A DNA stretch of 64,000 bases from Nesterenkonia sp. E16_10 (GTDB taxonomy: Bacteria > Actinomycetota > Actinomycetes > Actinomycetales > Micrococcaceae). The position numbers and the translations under genes were made by a program. Below, piece after piece: positions 44,255 through 52,526 of this stretch; within the stretch, counting starts at the first letter, position 1, and every line of letters begins with the position of its first letter. The stretch spans positions 1 through 64,000 of the forward strand of contig NZ_JADPSA010000013.1 of NCBI RefSeq assembly GCF_017347085.1, given 5' to 3'. The notes below the pieces were generated by a model. It was not told the DNA's origin. It made no database searches and saw only the letters and a list, made by a program, of their open reading frames with translations.

Positions 44255-46462
44255 TCAGGCGAAGCGCTCCCAGGCGCGGTGGGCGCCCATGAGCGTGAAC
44301 AGCTCATCCGTGAGCTTCTCCGGGGCGCCGACCAGGACGCCGGGCGCCGTGGTGGAGACGCCGCTGGCGCTCAGCAGCGGTGCTCCCCCGGGGAACACCA
44401 CCGATTTGCCGTGCCGGTAGGCCTCGGCGGCCATCAGCGTCAGCCGCGGATCGACCTTCGGGTCTCCGGTGGGGTCACCGAGCTTATGATCGGTGTCCGG
44501 GCTGGCCCCGGCCGCCCCGGTGGCGGTCGCGGTGAGGAAGATGATCGCGTCGAACTCGATGGATCGTGCGGTCAGGTAGGTCCGCTGGGCCGGGGTGCCA
44601 TCCGAGAGCGGCGCACCGGTGGGCGCGACCACCAGCGGCACCATGTCCTGGGCGTCGATGGCCTTGCGGATCTTCTGGATCGCGTCGATGTCGCTGGTCT
44701 CATCGACCACGACGCCGACCAGCCGGCCCTCGATCGGCCAGGTCCCGCCGATCTGGGACAGCGTGGGGCTGAGCACCTCGGGCTCCACCGGGGCCTGCAG
44801 CGGCTCCGGCACCGGAAGACCGAGGCCCTCGGCGACGCCGGCCGCGAGGTCCGCGTCGATGTGAGTCAGCTGCTGCAGCTGGCGCTGTTTGATCACCGGC
44901 TCGTAGCACTTGGCCAGCTCGAAGGTGTAGGCCTGGATCACGTGGAGCTGCTCGGTCCGAGTCAGGCTGCGGTAGAACATCGTGACCTGGGTGTAGTGGT
45001 CATCGAAGCTCTGCGGGCTCTGACGGATCTTCACGCTCTCGGACACCGGCTCCGGGAAGTCGATCAGCGCGCTGGGGGCACTCGCGGACTCCTCGATGTC
45101 CTTGACCGGGAAGGGGTTTCCGCCGTCGAAGGAGTTCGGGTGGTACGGAGCCACTCCGGCGTGATCGGCGGTCTGGTGGTAGCCGTCGCGGAGCATGTCG
45201 TTGACCGGTGCGTGCGGCCGGTTGATCGGGATCTGCGCGAAGTTCGGGCCGCCCAGGCGGGTGATCTGGGTGTCCAGGTAGGAGAAGAGCCGACCCTGGA
45301 GCAGCGGATCATTGGTGACCTCGATGCCGGGGACCAGGTGACCGGGGTGGAACGCCACCTGCTCGGTCTCCGCGAAGTAGTTCTGCGGGTTCGCGTTGAG
45401 GGTCATCTTGCCCAGCAGCTGGACCTCGGCGAGCTCCTCGGGGATGAACTTGGTGGGATCCAGCAGGTCGATGCCGTGGAACATCTGGTCTTCGCTGTCC
45501 GGGAAGACCTGCACACCGAGCTCCCACTCGGGAAATGCTCCGGCCTCGATGGCGTCGGCGAGGTCCCGGCGGTGGAAGTCGGGGTCCACGCCGTTGGTCA
45601 TCAGCGCCTCTTCCCAGGTGATCGAGTGCACGCCGAGCTTGGGCTTCCAGTGGAACTTCACCAGCGAGGATTCACCCTCGGCGTTGACCAGCCGGAAGGT
45701 GTGCACCCCGAAGCCTTCCATCATGCGCAGCGAGCGCGGAATCCCGCGGTCGGACATGTTCCAGATGGTGTGGTGCTGCGCTTCGGTGTGCAGCGAGACG
45801 AAGTCCCAGAAGGTGTCGTGGGCGCTCTGGGCCTGCGGGATCTCCCGGTCCGGGTGTGGCTTGCCCGCGTGGATGATGTCCGGGAACTTGATCGCGTCCT
45901 GGATGAAGAACACCGGGATGTTGTTGCCCACGAGGTCGTAGTTGCCCTCTTCGGTGTAGAACTTCGTCGAGAAGCCTCGAGTGTCGCGCACCGTGTCTGC
46001 CGAGCCCCGGCTGCCCAGGACCGTGGAGAACCGGGTGAACACCGGGGTCGTGGTCTTCTCGGCCAGGAACTTGGCCTGCGTCAGGTGACCGGCGGTGCCA
46101 TAGGACTCGAAGACCCCGTGCGCGGCGGCGCCCCGGGCGTGGACCACACGCTCCGGGATGCGCTCGTGGTCGAAGTGCATGATCTTCTCGCGCAGGTGGT
46201 GATCCTGCAGCAGGACCGGCCCTCGGCTGCCGGCCTTCAGCGAGTGATCGGTGTCGCGGACACGGGCGCCCTGCGCGGTGGTCAGGTACTGGCCCTGCTG
46301 CGCCCGCCCGGTGTCACTGCCGGGCACCTCGGCGCCGGTCGGGCTCACCGGCGCTGCGGCGCGCTGGTCGGCCTTCGGTGGGAGTGGCTTGCGCGGCTGC
46401 ACCGGCTGGCCGTCCGTCGGGGGCTCGGCCTGCGGTGCGCCTGGGATGTGGATGTCGTTCAT
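44255..46462 (-). CDS. katE: Large-subunit (clade 2) catalase
   Basis: Haem catalase breaking down H2O2. The 735-residue protein is of the HPII size class. Visible features are HFDHERIPERVVHARG with the active-site His (about residue 103), the NNIPVFFIQD region with the distal Asn, GKMTLNANPQNYFAETEQ, and the proximal Tyr in SYLDTQITRLG. A C-terminal class I glutamine-amidotransferase-like domain (RLVGVVVDETSDIDAI onwards) marks the long form. The neighbouring oxidases make H2O2, so co-localisation is sensible, although a hairpin separates it from the oxygenase gene. Confidence 0.96.
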   Translation of the reverse strand: MNDIHIPGAPQAEPPTDGQPVQPRKPLPPKADQRAAAPVSPTGAEVPGSDTGRAQQGQYLTTAQGARVRDTDHSLKAGSRGPVLLQDHHLREKIMHFDHERIPERVVHARGAAAHGVFESYGTAGHLTQAKFLAEKTTTPVFTRFSTVLGSRGSADTVRDTRGFSTKFYTEEGNYDLVGNNIPVFFIQDAIKFPDIIHAGKPHPDREIPQAQSAHDTFWDFVSLHTEAQHHTIWNMSDRGIPRSLRMMEGFGVHTFRLVNAEGESSLVKFHWKPKLGVHSITWEEALMTNGVDPDFHRRDLADAIEAGAFPEWELGVQVFPDSEDQMFHGIDLLDPTKFIPEELAEVQLLGKMTLNANPQNYFAETEQVAFHPGHLVPGIEVTNDPLLQGRLFSYLDTQITRLGGPNFAQIPINRPHAPVNDMLRDGYHQTADHAGVAPYHPNSFDGGNPFPVKDIEESASAPSALIDFPEPVSESVKIRQSPQSFDDHYTQVTMFYRSLTRTEQLHVIQAYTFELAKCYEPVIKQRQLQQLTHIDADLAAGVAEGLGLPVPEPLQAPVEPEVLSPTLSQIGGTWPIEGRLVGVVVDETSDIDAIQKIRKAIDAQDMVPLVVAPTGAPLSDGTPAQRTYLTARSIEFDAIIFLTATATGAAGASPDTDHKLGDPTGDPKVDPRLTLMAAEAYRHGKSVVFPGGAPLLSASGVSTTAPGVLVGAPEKLTDELFTLMGAHRAWERFA

Positions 46463-46574
46463 CGCAACTCTTCTCTGTGGTGTTCGACCAGAGTCGGTGT
46501 CACAGAAGAACCTTGTGGTCCTCTCCCCCTGAGATGAGACCGCACGTGATCAGGTTAGTCCCGCTGGCGGGTGA

Positions 46575-46605
46575 TCGACAGCCCGCGCCGAACGCGGGCT
46601 GTCGA
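46575..46605. terminator. Perfect hairpin between katE and an oxidoreductase gene
   Basis: TCGACAGCCCGCG (46575-46587), loop CCGAA, and its exact complement (46593-46605): 13 base pairs. It lies just downstream of the minus-strand oxidoreductase stop, so it is that gene's terminator. The remainder of 46463-46615 holds the katE promoter region without a recognised motif. Confidence 0.8.
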
Positions 46606-46615
46606 GGATCCGCGC

Positions 46616-47542
46616 TCAGCGGGTGGTATCGATGAGGATCTTGCCGTTGGACCCTGACTGGTTGGCCTCCATGGCGGCGGCCGACTCTGCCAGTGGGAAG
46701 ACCCGGTCCACGGCCACGCGCAGGGTGTCTGCGGCGACCTTCTCCAGCAGCGTTGCCAGCCGCTCTCCGTCGGGGCGGACCCAGATCCAGTGCCCGCCGT
46801 GGTCTTCGACGGAGGGATCCGCCACGGAGACGTGCCGGCCGCCCTCGGTGAGCACTGCCAACGTGTCCTTAAGCACCTCGCCGACGAAGTCCGCCACGGC
46901 GGTCACGCCCTGGGGCGCGGCCTCGCGGACCCGATCGGCCAGGCCTTCGCCGTAGGTCAGCGGGGTCACGCCGATCTCGCGCAGCTTCGCGTGGTTGCGC
47001 TCGGAGGCGGTGCCCAGCACGGTCGCCCCGCGCTCCACGGCGAGCTGCGCGGCCAGGTGGCCCACCCCGCCGGAGGCGGCGTGGATCAGCAGCGTGTCCT
47101 CGGCGGTGAGCTCCAGGGTCTCCAGCGAGCGCAGCGCGGTCAGTCCGGCCAGGGGCAGCCCGGCGGCGGAGTCGAAGTCGACGCCCTCCGGGATGCGGGC
47201 CACGGAGGTTGCAGGCACCGAGACATACTCGGCGTAGGTGCCGCCGTGGGTGAAGTCCTTGCGGGCGTAGGCGGCGACACGGTCACCGGCGGAGAACTCC
47301 GGCACATCGGGGCCGGTGGTCTCGATGACTCCGGAGACGTCCCAGCCCGGGATCACCGGGAAGACGACGTCGATGAGCGCGTCGAGTCCGCCGGACATGA
47401 GCTTCCAGTCCACCGGGTTCACCGAGGCACGTTCAATCTTGATCAGGACAGCTCCGGGGGCCACCTTCGGCAGCGGGAGATCGGTCAGTTCGAGGGTCTG
47501 GGGGTCGCCGTATTCTGAATAGCTCATTGCACGCATGATCAT
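46616..47542 (-). CDS. NADP-dependent zinc-free alcohol dehydrogenase-like oxidoreductase
   Basis: A 308-residue MDR-family oxidoreductase of the quinone-reductase type. It starts MRAMSYSEYGDPQTLEL, has PGWDVSGVIETTGPDV in the GroES-like half, and the NADPH-binding LLIHAASGGVGHLAAQLAVERGA. Zinc ligands are absent. Substrate unknown. Start ATG 47542 has AGGCGG 5 bases upstream; an ATG at 47536 is equally compatible. It stands alone between katE and a divergent aldo/keto reductase gene. Confidence 0.88.
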   Translation of the reverse strand: MIMRAMSYSEYGDPQTLELTDLPLPKVAPGAVLIKIERASVNPVDWKLMSGGLDALIDVVFPVIPGWDVSGVIETTGPDVPEFSAGDRVAAYARKDFTHGGTYAEYVSVPATSVARIPEGVDFDSAAGLPLAGLTALRSLETLELTAEDTLLIHAASGGVGHLAAQLAVERGATVLGTASERNHAKLREIGVTPLTYGEGLADRVREAAPQGVTAVADFVGEVLKDTLAVLTEGGRHVSVADPSVEDHGGHWIWVRPDGERLATLLEKVAADTLRVAVDRVFPLAESAAAMEANQSGSNGKILIDTTR

Positions 47543-47648
47543 GGCAACCGCCTGGTGAACGGATTCTATTCCTCGCCGGTCCGGTCAGGAACCGATCAGG
47601 GTCCGGGCGATCACGGCGTTGGAGGTGAGTCAGCCTCGCTGGCACGCG

Positions 47649-47654
47649 TAGGAT
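47649..47654 (+). promoter_or_regulatory. -10 element of the aldo/keto reductase gene (leaderless)
   Basis: TAGGAT ends 6 bases before the ATG at 47661; no ribosome site is seen. Confidence 0.5.
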
Positions 47655-47660
47655 CTGCGC

Positions 47661-48470
47661 ATGATCACGCTCAACTCAGGAATCCAGATGCCGGAGATCG
47701 GTTTCGGCACCGGCAAGGCCACCCCGGAAGCGATGGTGGCGGCGCTGCATGCCGGGTACCGGCTGCTCGACACCGCGCAGATGTACGGCAACGAGGCCGA
47801 GGTCGGCGAGGCCGTCAGGCGTTCCGGAGTCGAGCGCGCGGAGGTCTTCGCCACCACGAAGCTCAACAACGGCAACCATGATCCCGACGCCGTCCGCGAG
47901 ACCTTCGCCGAGTCACTGAAGACCCTGGGCTTCGACTATGTGGACCTGTTCCTGATGCACTGGCCGATGCCGATGCTGGACATCGACTATGTGGACACCT
48001 GGTCGGCCATGGTGAAGCTTTGTGAGGACGGACGGGCCCGCGCCGTCGGTGTCTCGAACTTCCAGCCGGCGCAGCTGGAGCGTCTGATCGAGGCCACCGG
48101 GGTCACACCCGCGGTGAACCAGATCGAGATGCACCCCTACTTCCCCAACGAGGAGGTCCGCGCCTTCTGCCAGGAGCGCGGGATCGTGGTGCAGGCCTGG
48201 AGCCCGCTGGCCCGCACGGATCAGTTCGCCGATCCGGTGCTCACCGAGATCGCGCAGCGTCTCGGGGTCACTCCGGCGCAGGTGATGCTGCGCTGGCACC
48301 TGCAGCGCGGCGTGGTCGCGATCCCGAAGAGCAGCAGCCCGGAGCGGATCGCGTCGAACCGGGACCTCTACAGCTTCGTCCTCAGCGAGCAGGACATGGC
48401 GGCCATCGCCACGTTGGACCAGGGCGAGGACGGCCGCCGCGGCGGTCACCCGGACACCTTCACCGGCTGA
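47661..48470 (+). CDS. Aldo/keto reductase (2,5-diketo-D-gluconate reductase-like)
   Basis: A 269-residue NADPH-dependent reductase. The family motifs are YRLLDTAQMYGNEAEVG (catalytic Asp, Tyr), ATTKLNN (catalytic Lys), LFLMHWPMP (catalytic His), and the cofactor loop AIPKSSSPERIASN. It most resembles the Dkg/morphine-dehydrogenase-like group with broad carbonyl substrates. It ends 14 bases from the convergent amidase gene; no terminator hairpin fits in that gap. Confidence 0.92.
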   Translation: MITLNSGIQMPEIGFGTGKATPEAMVAALHAGYRLLDTAQMYGNEAEVGEAVRRSGVERAEVFATTKLNNGNHDPDAVRETFAESLKTLGFDYVDLFLMHWPMPMLDIDYVDTWSAMVKLCEDGRARAVGVSNFQPAQLERLIEATGVTPAVNQIEMHPYFPNEEVRAFCQERGIVVQAWSPLARTDQFADPVLTEIAQRLGVTPAQVMLRWHLQRGVVAIPKSSSPERIASNRDLYSFVLSEQDMAAIATLDQGEDGRRGGHPDTFTG

Positions 48471-48484
48471 GCGCCCGGCGTCGG

Positions 48485-48934
48485 TCACATCTGGGCGGCG
48501 GTGCGGTCCCGGATGTACTCCCAGTCCACGGTGCCCGGGCACGCAGTGGGGACCACTGACTCGTGCGGGACGATGGCGGTGAGCGGGTTCAGGTTGAACT
48601 GGCGGCACAGCGTCACGCAGCGGGCGATGGACATGTTCAGGGTCTGCTGCGTCGGCGGGCGCTCGGGGGTCGCGGAGTGCTCGATGCCGATGCTGCGCTG
48701 ATTGAAGCCGAAGTTCCCGGAGTGCCAGGCGGTGTTGTGCACGCTCACATACTGATGGATCCGCCCTTCACCGATCCCGTAATGTGCGCTGACCTGCGAG
48801 TCTGGGTTCAGGAAGGTCGCGTCGCAGGCTGCCAGGTTGCCCACGATGTAGTGGATGACGATGCGGTCCACCGCCACGCCGCCCCGGCCCACGGTGCGGT
48901 TCGGGGAGGTCTTCCAGATCACGTTCTGCGTCAC
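48485..48934 (-). CDS. N-acetylmuramoyl-L-alanine amidase (Amidase_2/PGRP type)
   Basis: Zinc amidase cutting the lactyl-peptide bond of peptidoglycan. The compact 149-residue domain has the ligands and catalytic residues in IVIHYIVGN (His about 27), GIEHSATPE (His about 84) and the final PTACPGTVDW (Cys/His position). It has no signal peptide or membrane segment, like phage endolysins, so how it reaches the wall is unclear; a host lysis or recycling role is possible. It lies 3 bases after an aldo/keto reductase gene. A short protein with a Tat-type leader is encoded upstream in the same direction. Confidence 0.88.
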   Translation of the reverse strand: MTQNVIWKTSPNRTVGRGGVAVDRIVIHYIVGNLAACDATFLNPDSQVSAHYGIGEGRIHQYVSVHNTAWHSGNFGFNQRSIGIEHSATPERPPTQQTLNMSIARCVTLCRQFNLNPLTAIVPHESVVPTACPGTVDWEYIRDRTAAQM

Positions 48935-48937
48935 GGG

Positions 48938-49897
48938 TCAGTTCTCCATATCGTGTGAAACGGCGGTGAGCGCGTCCGCGTCCTGCGCGGACAGTTCAAG
49001 CTGAGCCCCGGCGAGCAGAGCCGGCAGCTGGCCCGGGGTGCGGGCACTTGCGATCGGGGCCAAGACCTGTGGGCGGGTCCGCAGCCAGGCCAGCGCCACG
49101 GTGGACATCTCGACCTCGAGTCGCTGGGCGATCTCATCCAGGGTCTCCAGGACACGCACACCGGACTCCGAGAGGTACTTCCCGGCCATTCCGGCTCGGG
49201 CCGCCCCGTCGAGATCCTCCCGGCGGCGGTACTTCCCCGCCAGGAAGCCTGAGGCCAGGGCGAAGTACGGCATCACGCCAAGGCCCTCCTGCTGCGCGAC
49301 GGCGCGCCTGCCGGCCTCGAAGTCACGGCGATGCACGAGGTTATAGTGCGGCTGCAGCGCCACCGGCAGTCTCGCCCCGGTGCGCCGCGCGATCTCGAAC
49401 CAGGCACGGATCCGCTCGGGCGTGTAGTTCGAGAGCCCCACGGCTCGGATCTTGCCGGCGGCGCGCAGCTCCTCGAAGGCGCCGACGGTCTCCTCCAGCG
49501 GCGTCTGCTCATCGTCGAAGTGCGCGTAGTACAGGTCGATGCGGTCGGTCCCGAGACGTCGCAGCGAGGCCTCGGCGGCGGCGGCTACGGTCTTCGGGGC
49601 CAGCCCCTTGAACTCCGGGTGCTGGCTGACCTTGGTCGCGAGGACGACGTCGTCCCGGCGGCCGCGGGACGCGAGCCATTCACCGAGGATCGTCTCAGAT
49701 TCGCCGCCGTGATTGCCCTCCACCCAGGCGGAGTAGCTGTCCGCGGTGTCGAGGAAGTTGCCGCCGCCTGCGAGGTAGCCGTCGAGCACCGCGAACGAGG
49801 TCTCCCGATCGCTGGTCCAGCCGAAGGTGTTGGTGCCCAGGCACAGGCCCGAGACGGCGAGCTCGGAGTCGCCCAGGGTGTTCCGGGGCCCGATCAT
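48938..49897 (-). CDS. Aldo/keto reductase
   Basis: A 319-residue reductase of the AKR11/YajO-like group: GGGNFLDTADSYSA, VLATKVSQHPE with the catalytic Lys, IDLYYAHFDDEQTPLEETV, KIRAVGLSNYTPERI, and the C-terminal cofactor site PIASARTPGQL. Two Tyr/His catalytic positions are present. Substrate unknown. It is positioned between the Tat-leader protein (14 bases upstream) and the amidase (3 bases downstream), probably in one transcript. Confidence 0.9.
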   Translation of the reverse strand: MIGPRNTLGDSELAVSGLCLGTNTFGWTSDRETSFAVLDGYLAGGGNFLDTADSYSAWVEGNHGGESETILGEWLASRGRRDDVVLATKVSQHPEFKGLAPKTVAAAAEASLRRLGTDRIDLYYAHFDDEQTPLEETVGAFEELRAAGKIRAVGLSNYTPERIRAWFEIARRTGARLPVALQPHYNLVHRRDFEAGRRAVAQQEGLGVMPYFALASGFLAGKYRRREDLDGAARAGMAGKYLSESGVRVLETLDEIAQRLEVEMSTVALAWLRTRPQVLAPIASARTPGQLPALLAGAQLELSAQDADALTAVSHDMEN

Positions 49898-49911
49898 CGG
49901 GGGGACGGCGA

Positions 49912-50130
49912 TCAGAATCCCCTCCCCAGCGGGCAGCCGAGGTCGTTCACGGGGTTCTGCTGCTTGCGCGTCCTGTCGTACTCGGTGGGCCGACGCCGCA
50001 TGCGCGGTCTCGGTCGGGTGCGGAACCGACGCGGAGACGCCGAGGCGGGCAGCGCGGAGACGACGGTGACGCCCGCAGCCGCGGCACCGGTGGCGACGGC
50101 GGTGATCATAGTGCGACGGGAAAGATGCAT
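49912..50130 (-). CDS. Short Tat-signal protein, possibly a severed secretion leader
   Basis: A 72-residue product: HLSRRTMITAVATG (twin-arginine motif and hydrophobic core, residues 2-15), an ASA-S signal peptidase site at about 30-32, then only 40 residues rich in Arg and Pro. No folded domain is evident, so it may be the surviving leader of a longer exported protein or a small secreted basic peptide. The ATG at 50130 is preceded by TAGGTT at 6 bases, so it is transcribed and leaderless. Not recognised as a known family. Confidence 0.6.
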   Translation of the reverse strand: MHLSRRTMITAVATGAAAAGVTVVSALPASASPRRFRTRPRPRMRRRPTEYDRTRKQQNPVNDLGCPLGRGF

Positions 50131-50136
50131 TCTCGC

Positions 50137-50142
50137 AACCTA
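50137..50142 (-). promoter_or_regulatory. -10 element of the Tat-signal protein gene
   Basis: Minus-strand TAGGTT ends 6 bases before the ATG at 50130. Confidence 0.45.
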
Positions 50143-50210
50143 CCGGGAGCCCAGATCGTCGACAAACGCAACCTTCCAGGGCCTGTTCAGCCCGACAGAC
50201 TCACCCCAGG

Positions 50211-50996
50211 TCAGAGCAGCAGGTTCACGGCTCCGAGGGCGGTGAGCCCCAGAACCAGACGCTCGAACACGGTCTGCGAGATCCGTCCCGCGATCCAACG
50301 GCCGAGGAACGCCGCGACCACGACCAGGGGCACCAGCACCAGGACCACGCCGAGGATCTCGGTGTTCAGCAGCCCGAGCCCGATCTGGAACGGGACCTTC
50401 ACCAGGTTCACCGCGAAGAAGAAGAAGGCGGCGGTGCCCAGGAAGGTCTTGACGTCCAGCCGCTTCGCCAGAAGATACATGCTCATCACCGGTCCCCCGG
50501 CGTTGGCCACCATGGTGGTGAATCCGCCCAGCCACCCGTAGCCGAAGCCCGCCGCGCGGGACCCGGCGCTGTGGCTCCTCACCTGTTCCCGCTGCCCCTG
50601 CCGCCCCAGGCGCCCGCCCTGCCTCCGCTGGTCCCGGCGCCGTCGGAGCAACGTGAAGACCAGCAGTCCCAGCAGGATCGCGCCGATCACGCGACGCACC
50701 GCGGCGTCGGAGGCGAGGCCGAGGAACACCGTGCCCACGGCCACGCCGAGCAGCACCGGCCAGATGAGCCTGCGCAGGAGCACCCAGTCCACGGTCCTGC
50801 GGTACATCGAGATCGCGAAGAGGTCTCCGACGATCAGCAGCACCAGCAGCGCCGCGGTGGACTCGCGCGCCGGCAGGGCCATGGCGAACAGGACGACGGC
50901 GAGCGTGCCACCGCCGGGCAGCGCCGTCTTGGACAGGCCCACCACCAGCGCACCAGCCCCGAGCAGCACCCAGCTCAGCGCGTCCAATTCGACCAT
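50211..50996 (-). CDS. TSUP-family membrane transporter (TauE/SafE-like)
   Basis: A 261-residue membrane protein with about seven or eight segments, of the family exporting sulfite, sulfonates or organic anions. The two family repeats start GLSKTALPGGGTLAVVLFA (about 20-38) and GGFTTMVANAGGPVMSMYLLAKRL (about 157-180). The loop between them is unusually Arg/Gln-rich (RRRRDQRRQGGRLGRQ). Substrate unknown. The ATG at 50996 follows TAGGCT by 6 bases and starts back to back with the divergent mycothiol-family gene. Confidence 0.9.
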   Translation of the reverse strand: MVELDALSWVLLGAGALVVGLSKTALPGGGTLAVVLFAMALPARESTAALLVLLIVGDLFAISMYRRTVDWVLLRRLIWPVLLGVAVGTVFLGLASDAAVRRVIGAILLGLLVFTLLRRRRDQRRQGGRLGRQGQREQVRSHSAGSRAAGFGYGWLGGFTTMVANAGGPVMSMYLLAKRLDVKTFLGTAAFFFFAVNLVKVPFQIGLGLLNTEILGVVLVLVPLVVVAAFLGRWIAGRISQTVFERLVLGLTALGAVNLLL

Positions 50997-51020
50997 CGGG
51001 CCAGCCTATAGACTCCCGGC
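50997..51020. promoter_or_regulatory. 24-bp divergent promoter with abutting -10 elements
   Basis: Minus-strand TAGGCT (51008-51003) and plus-strand TAGACT (51009-51014) adjoin; each is followed by 6 bases and an ATG. Both mRNAs would be leaderless and each -35 region must lie inside the other gene. Confidence 0.65.
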
Positions 51021-51758
51021 ATGGTCGACGACGAGCCCACCGCCTCACGGGAGATGCCATTGACGCAGCTTGCCGAGCTGCAGCGCGCCTTCGAGTCTGC
51101 GCTGGCGGAGGCTGACCCGGAGGCGCCGGTGCCCGGCTGCGGCGGATGGTCCGTCCGGGAGCTCGCGGAGCACCTGGGGTCGGTGCACGTCTGGGCTGCT
51201 GGCAAGGTGCTCGGTGAACGTCTGGAACGTCCTGGTTCTGCGGCTGAGCGCGGCGGTGCTCCGGAAGCCCGCTCGCTGGCCATCCGCTACCGGGCAGACG
51301 CTGAGCTGCTGCGCACGACGCTGTCCTCGGTGCCCACCGATCAGCCATGTCAGACGTTCACAGGCGTGGGTCCGGCGTCGTTCTGGCAGCGACGACAGAC
51401 TCACGAGACCCTGATCCACCTCTGGGACCTGTCTCAGGCGCTGGGATCTGCGATGCCCGATGTCCAGCCCGCAGTCTGGGCGGACTGTGTGGCGGAGGTG
51501 GTGGAGGTGCTGCATCCCCGGCAGCTCCGGCTGGGCCGCGCCAAGGATCCCCAGGAATGTCTGCTTCTGGTCTCGGAGAGGTCCGACCGGCAGTGGCAGG
51601 TCCCCGCCGAGTCTCTCGCTGACCCGGCGGCAGTGATCAGGGCCTCCGACCTCGAGCTCGCCCTGCTGCTCTGGGGTCGTCTGGACGAAGCCGGGCTGGC
51701 CGTCAGCGGTGATGCGCGGGCAGCCGCAGCCGTCCTCGCCGGCCCGCTGACGCCGTAG
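51021..51758 (+). CDS. Maleylpyruvate isomerase-family (mycothiol-dependent) protein
   Basis: A 245-residue protein of the actinobacterial DinB-like/MDMPI family. The N-terminal four-helix bundle has the metal-site pattern GGWSVRELAEHLGSVHVWA (His about 53 and 57) and RRQTHETLIHLWDL (His about 124), which bind a metal and mycothiol in characterised members. The C-terminal domain (QWQVPAESLADPA to the end) is the usual SCP2-like partner. Substrate unknown. Start ATG 51021 is fixed by the -10 six bases before it. Confidence 0.88.
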   Translation: MVDDEPTASREMPLTQLAELQRAFESALAEADPEAPVPGCGGWSVRELAEHLGSVHVWAAGKVLGERLERPGSAAERGGAPEARSLAIRYRADAELLRTTLSSVPTDQPCQTFTGVGPASFWQRRQTHETLIHLWDLSQALGSAMPDVQPAVWADCVAEVVEVLHPRQLRLGRAKDPQECLLLVSERSDRQWQVPAESLADPAAVIRASDLELALLLWGRLDEAGLAVSGDARAAAAVLAGPLTP

Positions 51759-51792
51759 AGGCGAGGCTCGAGGACCAAGACTTCGACGACTG

Positions 51793-51837
51793 ATGACCAA
51801 TGACGTCATGACCAACGACCTCATGACCAATGACCGA
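51793..51837 (+). repeat. Three 15-bp tandem repeats, translatable as MTND units
   Basis: ATGACCAAYGAC plus three variable bases repeats at 51793, 51808 and 51823. Read from the first ATG this gives MTNDV MTNDL MTNDR then 16 more residues to a stop at 51886-51888, a 31-codon frame overlapping the start of the next gene in another frame. Whether it is translated is unknown. Confidence 0.8.
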
Positions 51838-51856
51838 GAACCGATGAAAGTGAAGC

Positions 51857-52519
51857 GTGAAGCCCATGGCCGCACCCTCGGTGAGTGACAGCGCGATCAC
51901 CGCCAGCCTGCTCTTCGCGATCGGGCTCGGGCGGACCCCCACGCCCGAGTCCCGCGCGCTTGCTGAAGAACTCCGCGACACCGTCACCCAGATGCTTCAG
52001 GACCAGGGCGCATCCGGGAGCATCTCCCAGGCCCTCGACGCCGTGCGTGCTGGTCGCGATGCGGTGACCAGCGACCCCTCGCTGAGCCTCTCCGCGGCGA
52101 GGTACCAGACGCTGCGCAGCGAGTTCCTCGCCGCACAGCCTGCTGCGCCTGGCCGGGGCCGAAACGTCTGGCCCGTAGGTGCCAGCACGATCCTCAAACG
52201 CGCCTCCGGCTCCTGGAGCGCGGCCCTGCAGAACGTGGGTCTGTCCGCCTCGAGCCGTGCCAGGCCCTCCGGCTTCGGGAGCGCACGGTTCACCGAGGAG
52301 CAGTTTCGGGCGGCGCTGCGCGACTTCACCGCCAACGGCGGGCAGGCCGGTTTCACCACCAGCTACCAGAGCTACGTGGACTGGCGGAAGCTCCAGCAGC
52401 AGCAAGGACGCAGCGATCTGCCCTCGGGCCCGAGCATCCGCAACACCTATGGCAGCTGGAGCGTCGCCCTGGAGCGGGATGGCGTGCAACCCGGCGGGGC
52501 CGAAGCACCGGAGAGCTGA
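51857..52519 (+). CDS. Protein with HNH-associated (homing-endonuclease-type) repeats
   Basis: A 220-residue protein without a recognised catalytic domain. Two copies of a short DNA-binding-like repeat are visible: GASTILKRASGSWSAALQNVGL (about 105-126) and GPSIRNTYGSWSVALERDGV (about 188-207), matching the GSWxxAL pattern of repeats that accompany HNH and homing endonucleases. Helices such as FTEEQFRAALRDFTANGG precede the second copy. No HNH or GIY-YIG nuclease motif is present. A DNA-binding role is therefore likely but unproven. Start GTG 51857 or ATG 51866. Confidence 0.75.
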   Translation: MKPMAAPSVSDSAITASLLFAIGLGRTPTPESRALAEELRDTVTQMLQDQGASGSISQALDAVRAGRDAVTSDPSLSLSAARYQTLRSEFLAAQPAAPGRGRNVWPVGASTILKRASGSWSAALQNVGLSASSRARPSGFGSARFTEEQFRAALRDFTANGGQAGFTTSYQSYVDWRKLQQQQGRSDLPSGPSIRNTYGSWSVALERDGVQPGGAEAPES

Positions 52520-52526
52520 CCCGGAG

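Noticed and set aside
44243-46537. Long open frame (764 codons) opposite katE
   Set aside because: Exactly antisense to the catalase gene and of biased composition; no domain seen.
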